From assembly GCF_021155775.2 (NCBI RefSeq), contig NC_060233.1, positions 9,922,782 through 9,986,781 on the forward strand: 64,000 nt of DNA. The letters are read 5' to 3'. The stretch is from Neodiprion pinetum (lineage: Eukaryota > Arthropoda > Insecta > Hymenoptera > Diprionidae). The translations under genes were made by a program, and so were the position numbers. Numbering within the stretch: the stretch's first letter is position 1; each line of letters starts with the position of its first letter. Positions 60,117 to 64,000 of this stretch are shown here, one piece after another. The notes beneath the pieces were generated by a model. That model was not told where the DNA came from and ran no database searches. It saw nothing but the letters and a program-made list of their open reading frames with translations.

Positions 60117-63100
60117 AGAAGTAGCAAAGTCGTTTGAGGCGTGTGAAAAAGGTAAAAATGACAACAAAAGAGACAAAAACGGGATGAAAAATCACCGGTC
60201 GTCTACATCTTCGATCTGAATTCTCATTTTAAGTCGTAAAGATATTACTTCTGGTCTGTAATTTTATACGTACAAGCCAACTTAATCCACCCGAAGTACA
60301 CCGTCTATACCTCAAAGGGTGATCGTTATTTATACAATGAAAGAACCGACTCAATAAGTTTGTACGATGAAATTCAGAACAAGGCGCAAGTTTTCCGCCC
60401 TCCAAAGTTTCGAGACTTGGAAAAAAGCTGAGACGACAAAATTTGGACTCAGTCAAGGACCAGACAGTGCAAATCCGAGTTGGTCCCGCACTGATAAGTT
60501 TCGTTTGCTTTTTATTCAGACGAAATATCGGGGTGAGAAAGAAGCATCCAGACTGACGCTTCGTTAACCAACCTACAACTCGCAGCTGGACAATTCATTG
60601 CGGAAAAATAATATCGCTCACTAGAAATTCGGCAATATCCAAAGGAGCTGCGATGTGGGCCGTAATCAGCATCGACGAGGTCCTGCGGGAGTTTGAAAAC
60701 TCGGTGAAAGCTCCGACCCGCGGTTCGATTTCGGATATTAGGCTCTAGTGTGACCCGGCATGAAATTACCCCGCAGAGCAGAAACCCCAACAGGGTGAAG
60801 GTGACCAATACTCAGCGACGACAGGACGGACGAGAGATAAGCCGAACTCCGATGGTCCATAGCTCCTTTCTCGACTTCCCGAACGTTTATGATCGGCTCA
60901 TCCACACGACTACGAGTCGCAAATCCAGAGGGAATCGGGAGAGACTCGACGTTGGTCGACGCCTAGTCGAAAGGAATAAATGGGGCGGCAGTGCTCGGCT
61001 GATAAGTTTTCAATTTTCAATATAACTCGGAGGTGGCCAGACTTAACGAGGGACTGAAAATCCCGGGGAATCGATAACCGGTAGACAGTCGCGTTTCATT
61101 TGACTTTTCATCTTCGCACAACGAGACCGAGCTCTCGTATAGTTGTATCGCTTACAGGTATATATGTATAATAGAAGTGACTCTCGACGATGAGACGTCG
61201 TTAGCAAGGCGGCGCGAAATCTTGGCAAAAATTGCCGTGCCGAGGACCAGCTTCCTCCGAGTAATGGTTCTTTACCGGAAGTAAACAGTTGCCCCAGAAT
61301 CATTCCGCGTGAATTTTGTCATTCCGCATTGGCGGGATTTATGGACACCGGCTGTTTGCCAAATTAAGTGGAAACTCGTTATTATGAATCGAATTTCACC
61401 TGATGTAACAACGCTTTATGTAAGCCAGACGTCACCGTTCCAGTCAACCAGAAATTGTTCGATCGGATGGACGTTAAGTCCCCTACTGTACGCTTGTCAC
61501 ACGAAGTTTACCTACCACCCTTGAATCCCTCGCTCTGTTGGAACTAGGACGTAAAAGGATAGGGGGGAAATCGTATTGTACTCGCATGTCTGTCTACACG
61601 CGAATCTCGTGGAATCTGACTCGTGACGATGTTGTATCCTAGCTCGTACTAAACGGAGCTGGAGGTGAATGCATTTTGCACAAATTTCAATCTCCCGGCT
61701 GACAAGCCACCCCAGTCACCGGGAGTAATTTCTGAGGCTCAGTCAGATCATCAACTATTATCAACAGAGAGTTTAAACAGTCCTTCTAGACGTTACGGCA
61801 TCATACCTATACCTACGTGCCTTTTACATCTGTTACAAGCATGACAATATGGAGTAGTTCGCTTCTTCACCGATTTTGAACTAGGTATAATAAAAAAGGT
61901 GAAGATGATGAATCTACAACGTCATAAAGTAATCAGGATTCTCTTGTTTCTAATTAGTCTAAACCTGATTTTCTACCTGTGACTTCCTCTAGGAACATCA
62001 ATTACATTAACCTTCGGCCGTAAACGATAATAAACTCCATTACAAAGAACAGAGTCGTTTATTTTCTTCTACTTTCTGCGTTTCGATATCCTTGTTTGCC
62101 ATACCTATAAAAATTTCCCAATACTTTGAACAGGAAAAATGTTCAACATTCAATATTGCCATACGTCATCTTCCAAGCTTGCACCTCGGATCCCGGCATG
62201 TTTCGCCCGTGCAAAATGCCTCGTTCATCCCACCGTAGTTGCGGCGCTTGGTTGGGCTACATACGTTCAATTTGGCCAAGTATTCGCTTATACCTTTGCA
62301 CGGCAGGAGTGCAACGCTAGCTGACGTTAATGATCCCCACTTAGGTAATTACATACGTATATGCACGACTGCATACGAGCCACTCAAGACATTGAATAAA
62401 GCATGCTAGTGGTGCCGACTACCACGGCCAACGAGGAAACCAGTATGTACTCGAAATGCTCCTTTTTTGAGGGGGTCAATTACGCGTCAGCTATATCACA
62501 ATTAATTACGCGTTCGTTACTTGTCTCCCACTGTACTCACTTATCCTTATGGTTCTCTGCAAAGCTTGCTTTAACATCTTTTTTCCATTTCAAATTTTTC
62601 TTCGTCACCTGAGTGCACGTTCAAGCAACATATATTTTTTTCGCTATCTTGTCTATCGATCCTAGTAAGATTATTCAATATTCCATTCTCGTATCCCGCC
62701 GCTGACACCAATTTCTACAGAGTAGGGGACAATGTTGCCTGCATGGGGTTCAGCGATACCACTACGCTCATCTGAACTACGAATATTCTCTTACCATGGA
62801 ATTTGTACGGTGATTTGTCACGAACCTTGATGATCTCAAAAAAATTTACCCTCAAGTTCACATGGCATTAAACTAACATGTACAATGGATTTAAACTCCA
62901 TCTAATGCAGGGTTGTCTCGTTCTAGACCTGTTCAAACAGGGATAGAATTGAAGTTTTCATAGAGGCACAAGCCAAAAGTTTGGTTGATCTGAAACAGAT
63001 TTGGCAAACAAATGGCAGGATGAACTCGATACTTTTAAGTTACTCAGAAAAAGGATAGAGATTTGACGCTTGACAATCGATGCTATCGGAAGAACTATAA

Positions 63101-64000
63101 ACCGCGAAGAGGAAAACATAGAGTGATGATATGACTGTTAGCACAAGTGTTTATCAGAGCGTAGAACTTTGGAAATTGAATGGACTTGCAGTTGTGAAAG
63201 CGCGTTAAGGGTGAAATATTTACAATCAAGGGATGATAGAAGACGGACAAAACACATACATACTAGATTTATGCAGCAATCGGAGTTTCTGATAAAAAAA
63301 AAAATCAACATCCAAGAGAATATCATCGTGAGTCGTTTAGGATTAGATTATACCGTGAAGGGAAGACTTCCAACGTGACCCAACGTTGATATGATTATTA
63401 TTATCACTTTCATACTAACATCTCTATTCAGAAAGTTAATACCCACTTCACGCCTTTCATCGTGAGTGCGGAGACATTCTAGAAAACTTTTGACAGTGTA
63501 TCAAGGGCGCTGGGTCTTCAGAAGCAAAGCGAAGTTTCCCCTTGTAGTCAAATGAATGTTATTTTCCATGAAATTTTGTTCCCCGTCTTTCTTCCTCTGT
63601 CTCTGATTCTGCCTTTCTTCCTCTTTCTCAACCTTTCTGGAAGCAGAACGAGAACGAGAGAGGAAATGAAATTTACTGCTGGATTCTACAACTCTTTTCC
63701 AACTTGATCTTTGTCGCCGGCAATGCTGACGCTCCCAACGTCGCGCGGCTTGTCGCGAAGACCATCGATTGGTCAACTTGAAAAGAAAAAAAAAAAAAAA
63801 ACCACCTTTAGCCTCAGTCTGTTCATTTTTTTTATTAATTATTTTATTTTTTTACTTCGATCAAACGTATTTTTAATTAGTAGAGTGAGTTGAGGAAAAA
63901 GAAGGTATTTAAGTTCTTGTTTTCTCTCTCATTCTCCGTCAACCATGCGAATTGGAAACCACGCTGCAAGTATCACACTTCCGAACACATTCGAGGGGTC
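60117..64000. other. Mixed spacer, no gene seen
   Basis: 60230-61700 and 62120-62350 are GC-balanced, with short frames on both strands that match no known family. 62350-64000 is AT-rich, with a CT-rich patch at about 63585-63645 and an A-run at 63786-63802. No RNA gene is recognised. Confidence 0.45.

Noticed and set aside
1..64000. tRNA, rRNA and CRISPR arrays
   Set aside because: No clover-leaf B-box context, rRNA segment or regularly spaced repeat array was recognised by eye; a tRNAscan-SE or Infernal run would settle it.

Overview
The window reads as nuclear DNA from an animal, most likely an insect and possibly a hymenopteran. It is AT-rich but CpG is not strongly depleted. It carries many A/T homopolymers and GA, CA and TA microsatellites, TA-flanked miniature transposons, and isolated matches to insect promoter motifs. 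There are no bacterial-style operons and no open frame over about 170 codons; the longest are microsatellite artefacts. The taxonomic guess is inference from base-composition style, not from a marker gene.

No complete protein-coding gene can be supported. The window is best described as a gene desert or the introns of one or more large genes. A few weak exon candidates exist: a signal-peptide-like exon on + at 29950-30171, a 68-codon exon on - at 56801-57004 with an excellent splice donor, a protein-like open frame on - near 44576-44842, and smaller ones near 28395 and 47327. Possible transcription starts or 5' exons lie at about 16206-16271, 24430-25062 and 60079-60115. A broken, non-host-looking coding relic on - at about 52310-52790 may be an ancient viral or transposon fossil.

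The best supported content is repetitive. (1) A TA-inserting MITE family of 428 bp has two full copies (13344-13771 and 50377-50804) and two fragments (5903-6040 and 52250-52308). (2) A 120-bp TA-inserting MITE occurs at 29561-29680 and 35078-35197. (3) A 597-bp foldback element with arms of about 225 bp lies at 59112-59708. (4) A long inverted repeat of about 930 bp at 12413-13342 directly abuts a MITE. (5) A 53-54 bp tandem repeat lies at 49168-49330, and a duplication of about 155 bp at 29384-29842 flanks a MITE. (6) Diffuse clusters of degenerate short words lie at 1-300, 9340-10420, 19360-19690, 53030-53256 and 53340-53720.

Layout: 1-12 kb is AT-rich spacer with repeat clusters. 12.4-13.8 kb is the hairpin plus MITE. 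16-25 kb is mixed, with two candidate promoter islands. 25-36 kb is AT-rich with MITEs, a candidate exon and a palindrome cluster at 35.6 kb. 36-43 kb is plain spacer. 43-49 kb is GC-balanced, with possible conserved noncoding or coding relics. 49-53 kb holds tandem repeats, MITEs and the coding relic. 53-64 kb is mixed spacer with one candidate exon, a foldback element and a TATA/Inr promoter candidate.
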